A DNA stretch of 64,000 bases from an uncultured Spirochaetia bacterium (GTDB lineage: Bacteria; Spirochaetota; Spirochaetia; CAKZLE01), in contig CAKZLE010000027.1 in NCBI GenBank assembly GCA_937125225.1, forward strand, positions 1 to 64,000. The letters are read 5' to 3'. Position 1 is the stretch's first letter; every line of letters begins with the position of its first letter. The notes beneath the pieces were generated by a model. That model saw nothing but the letters and a program-made list of their open reading frames with translations. It had not been told where the DNA came from and did not search any database. Below are positions 49,055 to 58,770 of the stretch, piece after piece. The translations under genes and the position numbers were made by a program.

Positions 49055-50068
49055 CTATTTCAGACCAGCCTCTTCATAGTATTTCATCGCACCGGGGTGG
49101 ATAGGCGCTGATAGTCCTGCAAGCAGGTCTGTCTTCTCTAGAGTCGCATAAGCTGGGTGCAGTTTCTTGAAATCTTCAAAGTTCTCGAAGACCTCTTTTG
49201 TGATAGCGTAGACGACTTCGTCTGATACGCTTGCAGAGGTACAAAGAGTCGCTTTGACACCGAATGTAGATACATCTGATGTATTTGATGCATTTGGATA
49301 GTCTTTGATTGCGATAGTTGAATGTGCATAGTAGGGGAGCATCTCGATGAGTGCATCTACTTCAGCTCCGGTGATATTCACGAAGTGTGCCTTCTTAGCT
49401 CCGGCTGTTGCCTCTTTGAATGATCCGTTAGGGTGTCCGACTGTATAGAAATATGCATCGATCTGTCCATCCTGGAGAGCTCCTGCAGCCTCTGCAGCCT
49501 GAAGTCCTTCAGCCTTGAAATCTTTCTCATAATCCATTCCGAAAGCGGTGAATGCATCAATAGCATTTCCTCTCTGTCCTGATCCTGGGTTTCCGATGTT
49601 GATCACCTTTCCCTTCATGTCCATGAGAGAGTCGATACCAGAATCATCAGTAGCAAGTACTGAGATTGATTCAGGATGGATAGAGAAGACTGCTCTGAGG
49701 TCTTCCTGTGGTTTCCCTTCCCATTCAGCTAATCCCTCATAGGCCTGATACTGTCGGTCTGACTGAACGATACCGAACTCAAGGTCACCTGACATGATCG
49801 CGTTGACATTGTATACAGATCCACCAGTCGATTCGACGGTAGCCTTGAGGTTGTATTCATCGCTCTTCTTGTTAACCATCTTACTGATCGCTCCACCAGT
49901 TGGGTAGTAGACACCAGTGACTCCACCTGTTCCGATTGTCACGAATTGTTTAGCTGCAGGTTTATCACCTTCAGCAGAACCACCAGCGAATACTGATCCA
50001 CCAACTAATAGTAGTATGATCGTCAAGGAAACGAGACTTAATAAACTCTTTTTCATATAATCCTCCAA
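49055..50068 (-). CDS. TAXI-family TRAP transporter solute-binding protein
   Basis: TIGTGGVTGVYYPTGGAISKMVNKKSDEYNLKATVESTGGSVYNVNAI; ATG 50056 (MKKSLLSLVSL) is a plausible start. Confidence 0.95.
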   Translation of the reverse strand: MEDYMKKSLLSLVSLTIILLLVGGSVFAGGSAEGDKPAAKQFVTIGTGGVTGVYYPTGGAISKMVNKKSDEYNLKATVESTGGSVYNVNAIMSGDLEFGIVQSDRQYQAYEGLAEWEGKPQEDLRAVFSIHPESISVLATDDSGIDSLMDMKGKVINIGNPGSGQRGNAIDAFTAFGMDYEKDFKAEGLQAAEAAGALQDGQIDAYFYTVGHPNGSFKEATAGAKKAHFVNITGAEVDALIEMLPYYAHSTIAIKDYPNASNTSDVSTFGVKATLCTSASVSDEVVYAITKEVFENFEDFKKLHPAYATLEKTDLLAGLSAPIHPGAMKYYEEAGLK

Positions 50069-50269
50069 AATGTATAGTTACCCGACAATTACATAGAAGA
50101 ATTGTTGGGTTGGTTACAAAAGATGAATATGCAAATTCTGTATGTTTATACCTATAATATACAAAAAACCTAAGGTTTGCAAGCAAGTGCCAAAAGTGGG
50201 CAATAGGGTGGAGTGGTTTTTGTGAGATCTTATGCTAGATACCTGTTAGATTTTTTTTTAAGATATTCC

Positions 50270-51280
50270 CTAAAGTATAAGACCGGCCTCTTTATAGTAT
50301 TTCATAGCCCCAGAATGGATTGGAGCTGTGAGACCTTCAAGAAGATCCTCCTTTTCCAGATCCGCATATGCCGGGTGTAGTGCTTTGAACTCTTCAAAGT
50401 TCTCGAAGACCTCTTTTGTGATCGCATAGACGGTATCGTCAGATTCATCTACCGAGGTACATAATGTCGCTTTTACTGCAAAGGTATTCACATCCCCGGT
50501 ATTCGAGGAATTGAGATAGTGATTCATATTGATCGTCGAATGGGTGAAGTAGGGGTGAGCTTCAATATAGGCATCTATCTGTGGACCTGCTATCTCTACG
50601 AAATGAGAGCTCCTTGCTCCTGACATAGTCTCTTTACAGCAACTGTTCGGATGACCCACGGTAAAGAAATAGGCATCAATAAGGCCATCCTGAAGAGCCT
50701 TTGGAGCATCTTCTGTTGGTAAGCTCTTCTCTTTTATGACAGATCGATAGTCCAAATCAAAAGCTTTGAATGCATCGATAGCATTGCTTCTACTCCCTGA
50801 ACCTGAACTTCCCAAATTGATGATCTGCCCCTCGATATCCTCAATACTATATATTCCCGAATCATCTGCAGCGAGAACCGAGATTGATTCAGAGTGGATA
50901 GAGAACACGGCTCTGAGTTTCTCTTGTGGATCGTCCTGCCACTGATCGAGGCCATGATAGGCCTGGTATTGTTTATCTGATTGAATGATCCCGAAATGAA
51001 TATCCCTTGAGATGATCGCATCTACATTGAATACCGATCCAGAGGTAGATTCCACTGTCACCTTCATCCCATACTCTTCACTATTCTGGTTGATCATCCT
51101 GCTGATAGCACCACCGGTAGAGAAGTAGACTCCTGTGACACTACCGGTCCCGATGGTTATAGGGGTATGTTCATCTTCGGGACTCAAAGAGGTGAGGGCC
51201 TGCTCTATCTTGTCACAACTGGTAAAGAAGATGAGACTTAGCAGTAAAACAGATAATAGCGCGACGAGAATCTTTCTCAT
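50270..51280 (-). CDS. TAXI-family TRAP solute-binding lipoprotein (tandem paralogue)
   Basis: Lipobox LIFFTSC; TIGTGSVTGVYFSTGGAISRMINQNSEEYGMKVTVESTSGSVFNVDAI. Confidence 0.93.
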   Translation of the reverse strand: MRKILVALLSVLLLSLIFFTSCDKIEQALTSLSPEDEHTPITIGTGSVTGVYFSTGGAISRMINQNSEEYGMKVTVESTSGSVFNVDAIISRDIHFGIIQSDKQYQAYHGLDQWQDDPQEKLRAVFSIHSESISVLAADDSGIYSIEDIEGQIINLGSSGSGSRSNAIDAFKAFDLDYRSVIKEKSLPTEDAPKALQDGLIDAYFFTVGHPNSCCKETMSGARSSHFVEIAGPQIDAYIEAHPYFTHSTINMNHYLNSSNTGDVNTFAVKATLCTSVDESDDTVYAITKEVFENFEEFKALHPAYADLEKEDLLEGLTAPIHSGAMKYYKEAGLIL

Positions 51281-51465
51281 GGTATCCCCTCTTTCTCATA
51301 TATTGCATACAAAATAATCGCATTGAACTCGGTAGTCCAAGATGCTGATGATCCCTCTTTATGAGGAGTATATTATCTTATAGAAAAGCTCAGGATGCAA
51401 GAGAGGGTCTTTGATGTTGTATCAGAGAATGATTCACAAAAAATGATCCCGGGGGATTACACAGG

Positions 51466-52365
51466 TCAGATCTCATACGGAGTATCAAGATAGCACTTCT
51501 TGATCCACTGTAGGAAGAACTCCTGACCATGGGATCTCCAGTTGTTCACAGGATGTTCAAGATCGATATTCACCGGGATTGTGACATCGTCTCTCCCCCT
51601 GTTCAGGTCTCTTCTATATTCTTCGACAAGCCGCTGTGTCTGGTATTCAGCATGACCGAGATGCATGAGCATCTTCTCATCACTGCTCTCGAAGATCACA
51701 TAGCCTGCCTCATCGTTATGGGCAAGGAGTCGGATGTTTCCCTTTCGCTCCTCCTCTTCGAGGATATGATCGGGAATTCCTGAATGTCTACTTTGAGGGC
51801 ACCAGAAGATATCATCGAGATCACCGGTCACCCGGTGGTTCCTGTCGATATTCTTCGTAGGATAGAGACCGAAGAGTTTCTTCTCATAGTTCTCCTTCTC
51901 GATCCCGAAGTACTTAGCTAAAGCCAATCCTCCCCAGCAGATCCCAAGAGTAGCGGCGATATGCTCGTGTGCATGATCGAGGATCTCCATGAACTCATCC
52001 CAATAGGTCACCTTCTCGAAGGGGATTGCCTCTACCGGGGCTCCGGTGATGATAAGACCATCGAAACCTTTCTCTTTGATCGCCTCATCGAAGCTGACAT
52101 AATGCTCATCGATATGTGAGAGCTTACTGCTCGAATAGGTATGGGTCTTGAGACGGAGGAATACCGGTTCTATCTGAAGGACAGACCGACCGAGCAGATA
52201 GAGTAGATTGAATTCATAGGTCTCTGCCATCGGCATGATATTGAGGATCCCGATCCTGAGTGGCCGAATATCCTGATGATTCGCCTGTTGTGGAGTGATA
52301 CAGTGGACTCTGTGTTTCTGCAGCTGTTTCTCGATGTGGTACTGATCGGGTATGATTATTGCCAT
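51466..52365 (-). CDS. metA: Homoserine O-acyltransferase, MetA family
   Basis: RPLRIGILNIMPMAETYEFNLLYLLGRSVLQIEPVFLRLKTHTYSS; GLIITGAPVE; LGICWGGLALAKYFG. Confidence 0.93.
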   Translation of the reverse strand: MAIIIPDQYHIEKQLQKHRVHCITPQQANHQDIRPLRIGILNIMPMAETYEFNLLYLLGRSVLQIEPVFLRLKTHTYSSSKLSHIDEHYVSFDEAIKEKGFDGLIITGAPVEAIPFEKVTYWDEFMEILDHAHEHIAATLGICWGGLALAKYFGIEKENYEKKLFGLYPTKNIDRNHRVTGDLDDIFWCPQSRHSGIPDHILEEEERKGNIRLLAHNDEAGYVIFESSDEKMLMHLGHAEYQTQRLVEEYRRDLNRGRDDVTIPVNIDLEHPVNNWRSHGQEFFLQWIKKCYLDTPYEI

Positions 52366-52373
52366 GATACTTC

Positions 52374-53648
52374 CTATATATTGAGTGCCTGATCCAGATC
52401 TTCCAGGATATCATCGATATGTTCGATACCGATAGAGAGTCGGATCAGATCTGGAGTGATTCCCCCTGCAAGCTGCTGTTCTTCAGTAAGCTGCGCATGA
52501 GTCGTGGTCGCAGGATGTACTGCTAGGGTCTTGGCATCACCGACATTCGCAAGGTGAGAAACCAACTTCAACGCGTTGATGAATCTCCCTCCGGCTGCCT
52601 TCCCTCCTTTCACTCCGAATACGACCATACCACCAAAGCCATTCTCGAGGAGTCTCGCTGAGACCTCATGACTCGGATCCTCCGGTAGTCCCGGATAACG
52701 TACCCAAGAGACTTTCGGGTGGTCTTGAAGGAATCTTGCAGCGCTCATCGCATTCTCACAATGTCTTTCCATCCTGAGTGCGAGAGTCTCGATTCCTTGC
52801 AGGAACATCCAGGCGTTATCGGGACTGATACAGGCACCCAGGTTTCGTAACGGTACGAGTCTCATTCTCATGATAAAGGCGATCGGATTCAACTCTCCCA
52901 GATCATGACCATATCTGAGCTCATGATAGGAGGGGTCGGGTTCATTATAGAGAGAGAACTTCTTATCGGTCCAATCGAACTTCCCGCTATCGATTACGAT
53001 CCCTCCAATACTCGTACCATGGCCACCGAGCCATTTGGTGAGCGAGTGGATCACGATGTCTGCCCCGTGTTCGATGGGTCTTATAAGATAGGGGGTAGTG
53101 AAAGTCGAGTCAACAGCAAGTGGTATATGATGTCTTTTAGCAATATCTGCGAAAGCATCGAGTTGTATGACATCAAGTGAGGGATTTCCAATGATCTCAG
53201 TATAGATCAGTCTGGTATGTTCATTGATAGCGGCCTCTAGGGCTGCTAGGTCACTGGGGTCCACAAAACGGACATTGATCCCCATCCCCGGAAGGATGTT
53301 GTTGAACATCGTATAGGTCCCTCCATAGAGGTTCGTCGAAGCGACGACCTCATCTCCACTCTTACAGATGTTGATGACTGTATAGAAGATCGCTGAGGTA
53401 CCTGAGGAGAGTGCAAGAGCTGCTGCCCCATGTTCTAAGGAGGCCATTCTCTTCTCTAGAACATCCTGAGTCGGATTCTGTAGCCGAGTATAGATGTTTC
53501 CCAGCTCTTTCAGTGCGAACAGGTCTGCTGCATGTTCAGTATCCTTGAAGAGGTAGGCACTTGTCCTATGTACCGGGACCCCTCTCGCCCCTGTATGGTC
53601 AGTATCTATCCCCGCGTGTAGTGCATTTGTCTCAAATCTAAAAGCCAT
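52374..53648 (-). CDS. metY: O-acetylhomoserine aminocarboxypropyltransferase/cysteine synthase family
   Basis: RFETNALHAGIDTDHTGARGVPVHRTSAYLFKDTEHAADLFALKE; HSLTKWLGGHGTSIGG. Confidence 0.93.
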   Translation of the reverse strand: MAFRFETNALHAGIDTDHTGARGVPVHRTSAYLFKDTEHAADLFALKELGNIYTRLQNPTQDVLEKRMASLEHGAAALALSSGTSAIFYTVINICKSGDEVVASTNLYGGTYTMFNNILPGMGINVRFVDPSDLAALEAAINEHTRLIYTEIIGNPSLDVIQLDAFADIAKRHHIPLAVDSTFTTPYLIRPIEHGADIVIHSLTKWLGGHGTSIGGIVIDSGKFDWTDKKFSLYNEPDPSYHELRYGHDLGELNPIAFIMRMRLVPLRNLGACISPDNAWMFLQGIETLALRMERHCENAMSAARFLQDHPKVSWVRYPGLPEDPSHEVSARLLENGFGGMVVFGVKGGKAAGGRFINALKLVSHLANVGDAKTLAVHPATTTHAQLTEEQQLAGGITPDLIRLSIGIEHIDDILEDLDQALNI

Positions 53649-53659
53649 AAGTACTCCTC

Positions 53660-54589
53660 CTATTCATTGTCCTGAAAGATCCAGGTCGAAAGATATCTTT
53701 CTCCCGTATCCGGCAGGATCACTACAATTCGTTTTCCTTGATTCGGGATCCTCTTTGAGATCTCTAAGGCAGCTTGAACAGCTGCTCCTGATGAGATCCC
53801 CACTAGAAGTCCCTCGGTCTTTGCAAGTCTCCGTGTCATCTGAGCTGCCTGCTCTGAAGAGATGGTGACCATCTCATCGATAATACCCTTTTTCAGGACT
53901 TCAGGGATGAATCCTGCCCCTATCCCCTGGATCTTGTGAGGTCCTGGTTTTCCACCTGAGATTACAGGCGAACCTTCTGGCTCTACCCCGATGATCTGTA
54001 TGGAGGGGATAGCCTCTTTCAACACCTCCCCATTACCGGTGATGGTACCTCCGGTCCCAATACCTGAGATGAAATAATCAATCTTATGATCGGTATCTCT
54101 CAGGAGTTCCTGAGAGGTCGTTCTTCTATGGGTCGCCGGGTTCGCCGGGTTGTTGAACTGTTGAGGCATGAAGGATCCTGGGTTCTCTGCTACGATCTCC
54201 TCGGCCCTACTGATCGCTGCATTCATCCCGCCTGAAGCAGGGGTGAGTACGAGTTCCGCTCCCAGGGCTTTTAACAGATTCCGTCTCTCCACACTCATGG
54301 ATTCAGGCATGGTGAGGATGATCTTATATCCTCTAGCTGCAGCAATATAGGCAAGTCCTACTCCCGTATTGCCACTCGTGGGTTCTACGATGAGAGAGCC
54401 TCTGTTCAGTAGACCTCTCTCTTCAGCATCCTCGATCATTCCCAATGCTATCCTATCCTTCACCGATGATAGGGGGTTGAAGGACTCGACCTTCGCGACG
54501 ATCTCATTCCCAGTCTCTTCTGAAAGGGTATTCAGTAGCACCAACGGGGTGTTCCCGATGAGCTCTGTTATATTCTTTGCTATATTCAT
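53660..54589 (-). CDS. cysK: Cysteine synthase A
   Basis: ITELIGNTPLVLLN; VESFNPLSSVKDRIALGMIEDAE; EPTSGNTGVGLAYIAAARGYK; LVGISSGAAVQAAL. Confidence 0.96.
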   Translation of the reverse strand: MNIAKNITELIGNTPLVLLNTLSEETGNEIVAKVESFNPLSSVKDRIALGMIEDAEERGLLNRGSLIVEPTSGNTGVGLAYIAAARGYKIILTMPESMSVERRNLLKALGAELVLTPASGGMNAAISRAEEIVAENPGSFMPQQFNNPANPATHRRTTSQELLRDTDHKIDYFISGIGTGGTITGNGEVLKEAIPSIQIIGVEPEGSPVISGGKPGPHKIQGIGAGFIPEVLKKGIIDEMVTISSEQAAQMTRRLAKTEGLLVGISSGAAVQAALEISKRIPNQGKRIVVILPDTGERYLSTWIFQDNE

Positions 54590-54608
54590 ATAATCACCTC
54601 TATTGTCA

Positions 54609-55052
54609 TCAAATGACGTAATCGACTATTCCCTCTGCCTCTTTCTCTTTGGTAAGCAGATCTTCCAATGTATATTTGTTCAAGACCTCTCTCATCGCCT
54701 GGTAGAGTTCATGCCAGATCGGCTGAGTCGTACAGACACCACTTCTTGAACAATTCGAATCCTGTGTCTCTATGCAGTGGACCGGGACGATGGTCCCCTC
54801 AAGTGCCTCTACTACCTGCAGGACGGTGATCGATGATGGTTCACGAGTCAGTTGGTAACCTCCATGGGCTCCCCTGATAGTCAGTATGAGTCCCGCTGCC
54901 TTAAGGGTTATGAGAATGTTCTCAAGATAGGAGTCCGGAATCTTCTGGATCAGGACGATCTCTTTCCGCTTGATCGGCTTCTCTCCATAGTGTTTTGCAA
55001 TCTCTAGTATTGCTCGAGTCCCATATCTTCCCTTTGTCGATAATCTCATCAT
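54609..55052 (-). CDS. Rrf2-family transcriptional regulator
   Basis: MRLSTKGRYGTRAILEIAKHYGEKPIKRKEI...RGAHGGYQLTREPSSITVLQVVEALEG. Confidence 0.94.
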   Translation of the reverse strand: MMRLSTKGRYGTRAILEIAKHYGEKPIKRKEIVLIQKIPDSYLENILITLKAAGLILTIRGAHGGYQLTREPSSITVLQVVEALEGTIVPVHCIETQDSNCSRSGVCTTQPIWHELYQAMREVLNKYTLEDLLTKEKEAEGIVDYVI

Positions 55053-55114
55053 ACTTCCTTAATGTTTATAAAACTAGTGAACATTATGAACAATAAGACA
55101 TATTCTACGAGAAG

Positions 55115-55686
55115 TCAAGGTTCACAAGATGAAATAATCAGATTGGTCAGATATGATAGGGCTTCCCGATAGCCTGAAGAAAAATCTTCACCAGTGTCGA
55201 AGAAGGGTATGGATAGAGCAGTCGCATCTACATACATACGTCTAATCTCATTGGTGAAGTAGATGAGAATCTTTAGAAATCCATCATTAGAAGTCTGTGA
55301 TGACCAGTCTAGCTCTCTTTGATGTTCTCGGATCGATTGCAGTTTCTCTTTAGGGAGTATTTGAAGATACCCAAGATAGATGATTGGGATAGAGAGTCTT
55401 CTCAGGTATCTCTCATGATCAGTAGGATAGAGTTGATAGAGATCTAGGATATAATCGGTCTGTTCATAAGTGATATGGCCCTAGAGGACCTGGATGAAAA
55501 GAGCCAATCTAGGGCTGAATTCTCAATAATCATCACGATGTCCTATCCCCGTCTCAGGATATTATCCTTCAAGAATTTAGATGATACTGTCACAACGGAG
55601 TAAGTAAAAGCTGGGAAGGTCTTTACCTATCTCCTTTTCTAATGATGTCTTACGGAGTTTGTAGAGCCATCGATGATGATGACCAT
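55115..55686 (-). pseudogene. Decayed P-loop kinase (phosphotransferase-like) gene
   Basis: MVIIIDGSTNS/GKTSLEKEIGKDLPSFYLLRCDSII with one-base loss inside the P-loop, several stops, then long open tail HITYEQTDYILDLYQLYPTDHERYLRRL...SYLTNLIISSCEP*. Confidence 0.7.
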
Positions 55687-55716
55687 ACTGAGTCTCCTAA
55701 AAATACATAATAAAAC

Positions 55717-55745
55717 TTGACGAAGATAGAATCATGCTTTAAACT
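55717..55745 (+). promoter_or_regulatory. Sigma70-like promoter for the ROK/sugar operon
   Basis: TTGACG, 17-nt spacer, TAAACT. Confidence 0.55.
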
Positions 55746-55773
55746 TAGTTTGTTCGACGGATAAACAAAGTAA
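55745..55773 (+). promoter_or_regulatory. XylR/ROK-like operator
   Basis: TTAGTTTGTT-cgacggata-AACAAAGTAA; left half equals the classical XylR half-site as I recall it, right half has one difference. Confidence 0.5.
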
Positions 55774-55790
55774 AGAATGCAGGAGTTCAT

Positions 55791-56981
55791 ATGTCAAGAA
55801 CTGGTGATAATGTGTTAATCAAGAATCTCAACTATAAGATCATCCTTGATACCATAAGGAATGCAGGAGCTATCTCAAGAATAGAACTCTCAAGACAGAC
55901 GGGTCTTTCCCGCTCCACCTGTTCGGGGATCTGTGACAGGATGCTCAAGCAGGGGTTGATCCATGAGACGGGTAAGAGTACCTCATCAGGAGGAAGACGG
56001 CCCACCTTATTGGAGATCCAGCAGCGAGCAGGGGTAGTCCTTGGGCTCAAGCTCATGGATGGGGCGATCGATGGGGCGATCGTAGACCTAGGAGGTACTG
56101 TACTGCAACACCGGATCATAACGATTCCTAAGCATCAAGATCCGGATTCATACATCTCATACCTCATAGACTATTATCATGATATCGAGGCAGAACATGC
56201 AAAGGCCTATCCTGAAGTCAAGATCCTTGGGATCGGAGTCGGGGTCGGGGGAAGGATCGATTCCAAGAACGGTATTCTTATTGAGAGTTCTGTTCTGGAA
56301 TGGAAGGACCTGAGACTTCGTGAATTGCTTGAAGAGAAGTTGAGACTTCCGGTATTCCTGGAGAATGACGTCAATTCCTTAGCCTTTGGAGAGCGTTATT
56401 TTGGTAATGGGAGAGATTATGAGAACTTTCTCTGCCTCACTATGGGAGAGGGTATCGGTCTTGGGATCATATATCATGGAAAACTCCTTACCGGGGATCA
56501 TAACTCAGCCGGTGAGATCGGTCATATGAAAGTATCTTTGGATGGAGAAGCACCAGAATGTGCCTGTGGGCGAAAGGGATGTTTAGAAGCCTATGCAGCT
56601 GATAGAGCAGTCATCTCCTGGTATGAAAAACAGACTGGAGAGCTCTGTACCATATCAGAGATCATCATAAGAGCAGATTCACAGGATGCTGTTGCGAAAG
56701 CCTCCTTCGAGCGGGCCGGTTCCTATCTTGGCTTAGCACTCTCTACAACGGTGAACCTCTTCGATCCTCAAGCGGTGATCATCGGGGGGGAACGAGTAGA
56801 TGCCGCACCGCATGTTCTCCCCACAATGAGATCTGTATTCAATGAGAACACTGTCTATAATCTTGCTCAAGAGGTCGAGGTCATCGTGATGGAGCCATCA
56901 AATGATCTGTGGGTTCGAGGAGTCGCGGCTCTGGCTGTTCGTGAGTTCTTCTCAAGAAGTGAAACTTGGGAGGTCCGATAA
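55791..56981 (+). CDS. ROK-family transcriptional regulator (XylR/NagC-like)
   Basis: HTH ISRIELSRQTGLSRSTCSGICDRMLKQGLIHE; ROK domain with CACGRKGCLEAYA zinc motif. Confidence 0.93.
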   Translation: MSRTGDNVLIKNLNYKIILDTIRNAGAISRIELSRQTGLSRSTCSGICDRMLKQGLIHETGKSTSSGGRRPTLLEIQQRAGVVLGLKLMDGAIDGAIVDLGGTVLQHRIITIPKHQDPDSYISYLIDYYHDIEAEHAKAYPEVKILGIGVGVGGRIDSKNGILIESSVLEWKDLRLRELLEEKLRLPVFLENDVNSLAFGERYFGNGRDYENFLCLTMGEGIGLGIIYHGKLLTGDHNSAGEIGHMKVSLDGEAPECACGRKGCLEAYAADRAVISWYEKQTGELCTISEIIIRADSQDAVAKASFERAGSYLGLALSTTVNLFDPQAVIIGGERVDAAPHVLPTMRSVFNENTVYNLAQEVEVIVMEPSNDLWVRGVAALAVREFFSRSETWEVR

Positions 56982-56982
56982 T

Positions 56983-57876
56983 ATGTATACTGGAAGTAGG
57001 CAGCAGACGAGGCGGGCAGTGATCTTTTTCCTGTTACCGGCTACTGTAGCCCTGATTATCTTTTTCCTCTTCCCGATCTTGGTATCAGCGGTCATGTGTT
57101 TTGTGAAATATGATCCTCTGAAAGGTTTTGATGCGATCAAAGTCGTAGGACTCGATAATTTCAAGAGATTGTTCTCAACACAGGATCTCGTCTCACAATT
57201 CAGACATGTGCTCTATTATATGGTGCTCTATATTCCTCTGGTTCTGATCACCTCGATGTCAGAAGCACTTGTATTGAATAAGGATTTCAACGGAAAGAAG
57301 TTCTATAAGATCCTCTTCTATCTTCCTGTCATATCTTCCTGGGTCGCTGTAGCACTTATCTGGAAATGGTTACTCAATGGGAAATATGGATTGGTGAACA
57401 ACTGGCTTCAGCTCATTGGGATCCAGGGGCCGAGCTGGATGACCTCTCAGGTCTGGGCTATGCCGGGGGTGGTGATCGCTGCCGTCTGGAAAGATACCGG
57501 TTATTACGCCCTGATCCTCCTTGCAGCACTCAAAGGTATCAACAAGACCTATTATGAGGCTGCAAAGATCGATGGAGCCTCTCCCTGGCAGAGGTTCAAG
57601 AGTATTACCCTGCCCTTGATCTCTCCAACGATGTTCCTGCTTGTCATCATCAATGTCATCAATGGTTTTCAAGTCTTCGAATCTATCTATATCATGACTG
57701 ATGGAGGACCCGCAGGAGCTACGAAAGTACCGGTAGAACAGATCTACAGGAATGCTTTTACCTATTTTAATATGGGCTATGCTTCCGCGATAGCCTGGGC
57801 ATTAGCTGTAGTGATCTTCGCAGTGACTATCATGCAATTCTCCTTTCAGAAAAAGTGGGTGTCTTATGAAGGCTAA
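56983..57876 (+). CDS. Sugar ABC transporter permease (MalF-type)
   Basis: ATG 56983 (MYTGSRQQTRRAVIFFLLPA); EAAKIDGASPWQRFKSITLPLISPTM. Confidence 0.93.
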   Translation: MYTGSRQQTRRAVIFFLLPATVALIIFFLFPILVSAVMCFVKYDPLKGFDAIKVVGLDNFKRLFSTQDLVSQFRHVLYYMVLYIPLVLITSMSEALVLNKDFNGKKFYKILFYLPVISSWVAVALIWKWLLNGKYGLVNNWLQLIGIQGPSWMTSQVWAMPGVVIAAVWKDTGYYALILLAALKGINKTYYEAAKIDGASPWQRFKSITLPLISPTMFLLVIINVINGFQVFESIYIMTDGGPAGATKVPVEQIYRNAFTYFNMGYASAIAWALAVVIFAVTIMQFSFQKKWVSYEG

Positions 57877-58699
57877 ACGAACAATACGAAAGATTCTCTT
57901 CTATGTCATCATATCGATCATCGCCCTCTCTGCGATAGTGCCCTTTCTCTGGATGCTCAGCACCTCCTTCAAAGCACGAGAGGCTATCCACACGATCCCA
58001 ATCAGATGGATCCCGAAAGAGCCGAGTGTAGAGGCATATACCCAGATCTTCAAACTGAGTAATGTGAACTTCGCAAGAAGTATCATAAACAGCTTCTATG
58101 TCTCGACCCTTTTGACGATAGTTCCCCTTCTTACTGCTGCAATGGCTGCTTTTGCCTTTGCAAAACTGGAATTCAAGGGGAAGAACTTTCTCTTCAGTCT
58201 ATTTCTCTTCACCATGATGCTTCCAGGAACGATAACGATGATACCGAACTTCATAACTTTGAAGACTTTTGGGTTATTGAACAGATACCTTGCGCTCTTA
58301 CTTCCAGCTCTCTGTAATGCCTTTGCGATCTTCTTCATCAGACAGAACATGATGCGGATCAGCAATGTCTATATCGAGGCAGCCATGATGGATGGAGCCT
58401 CTCTGTATCGGGTCTTCTGGACGATCATGCTTCCACTGGCAAAGCCGGTGCTCTTCACCATGGGACTCTTCAATTTCATGGGAGCCTGGAATAGTTTTCT
58501 CTGGCCATTGATCGTCTTATCCAATAGGAGTAAATGGACCTTACAGTTGGGCCTCGGGAACATGGGAACACAATTCGGGAACTACCAGCATTTTCTCATG
58601 GCTGGTTCTCTGATATCGATCGTACCGATCGTTATCGTATATATCATAGCACAGAAATATGTTGAAGAGGGACTTTCCACAGGGGGTCTCAAAGGTTGA
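57866..58699 (+). CDS. Sugar ABC transporter permease (MalG-type)
   Basis: EAAMMDGASLYRVFWTIMLPLAKPVL. Confidence 0.93.
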   Translation: MKAKRTIRKILFYVIISIIALSAIVPFLWMLSTSFKAREAIHTIPIRWIPKEPSVEAYTQIFKLSNVNFARSIINSFYVSTLLTIVPLLTAAMAAFAFAKLEFKGKNFLFSLFLFTMMLPGTITMIPNFITLKTFGLLNRYLALLLPALCNAFAIFFIRQNMMRISNVYIEAAMMDGASLYRVFWTIMLPLAKPVLFTMGLFNFMGAWNSFLWPLIVLSNRSKWTLQLGLGNMGTQFGNYQHFLMAGSLISIVPIVIVYIIAQKYVEEGLSTGGLKG

Positions 58700-58770
58700 C
58701 AGGTTGGCACCGGACCAAGGATTCCGGACTTAGAAATACCCATCAGAAGGTGATGGAAAAGGAGTTTGAA

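Noticed and set aside
51466-55052. SAM or other riboswitch controlling the met/cys operon
   Set aside because: No convincing conserved core found upstream of rrf2-cysK-metY-metA; an Infernal search would decide
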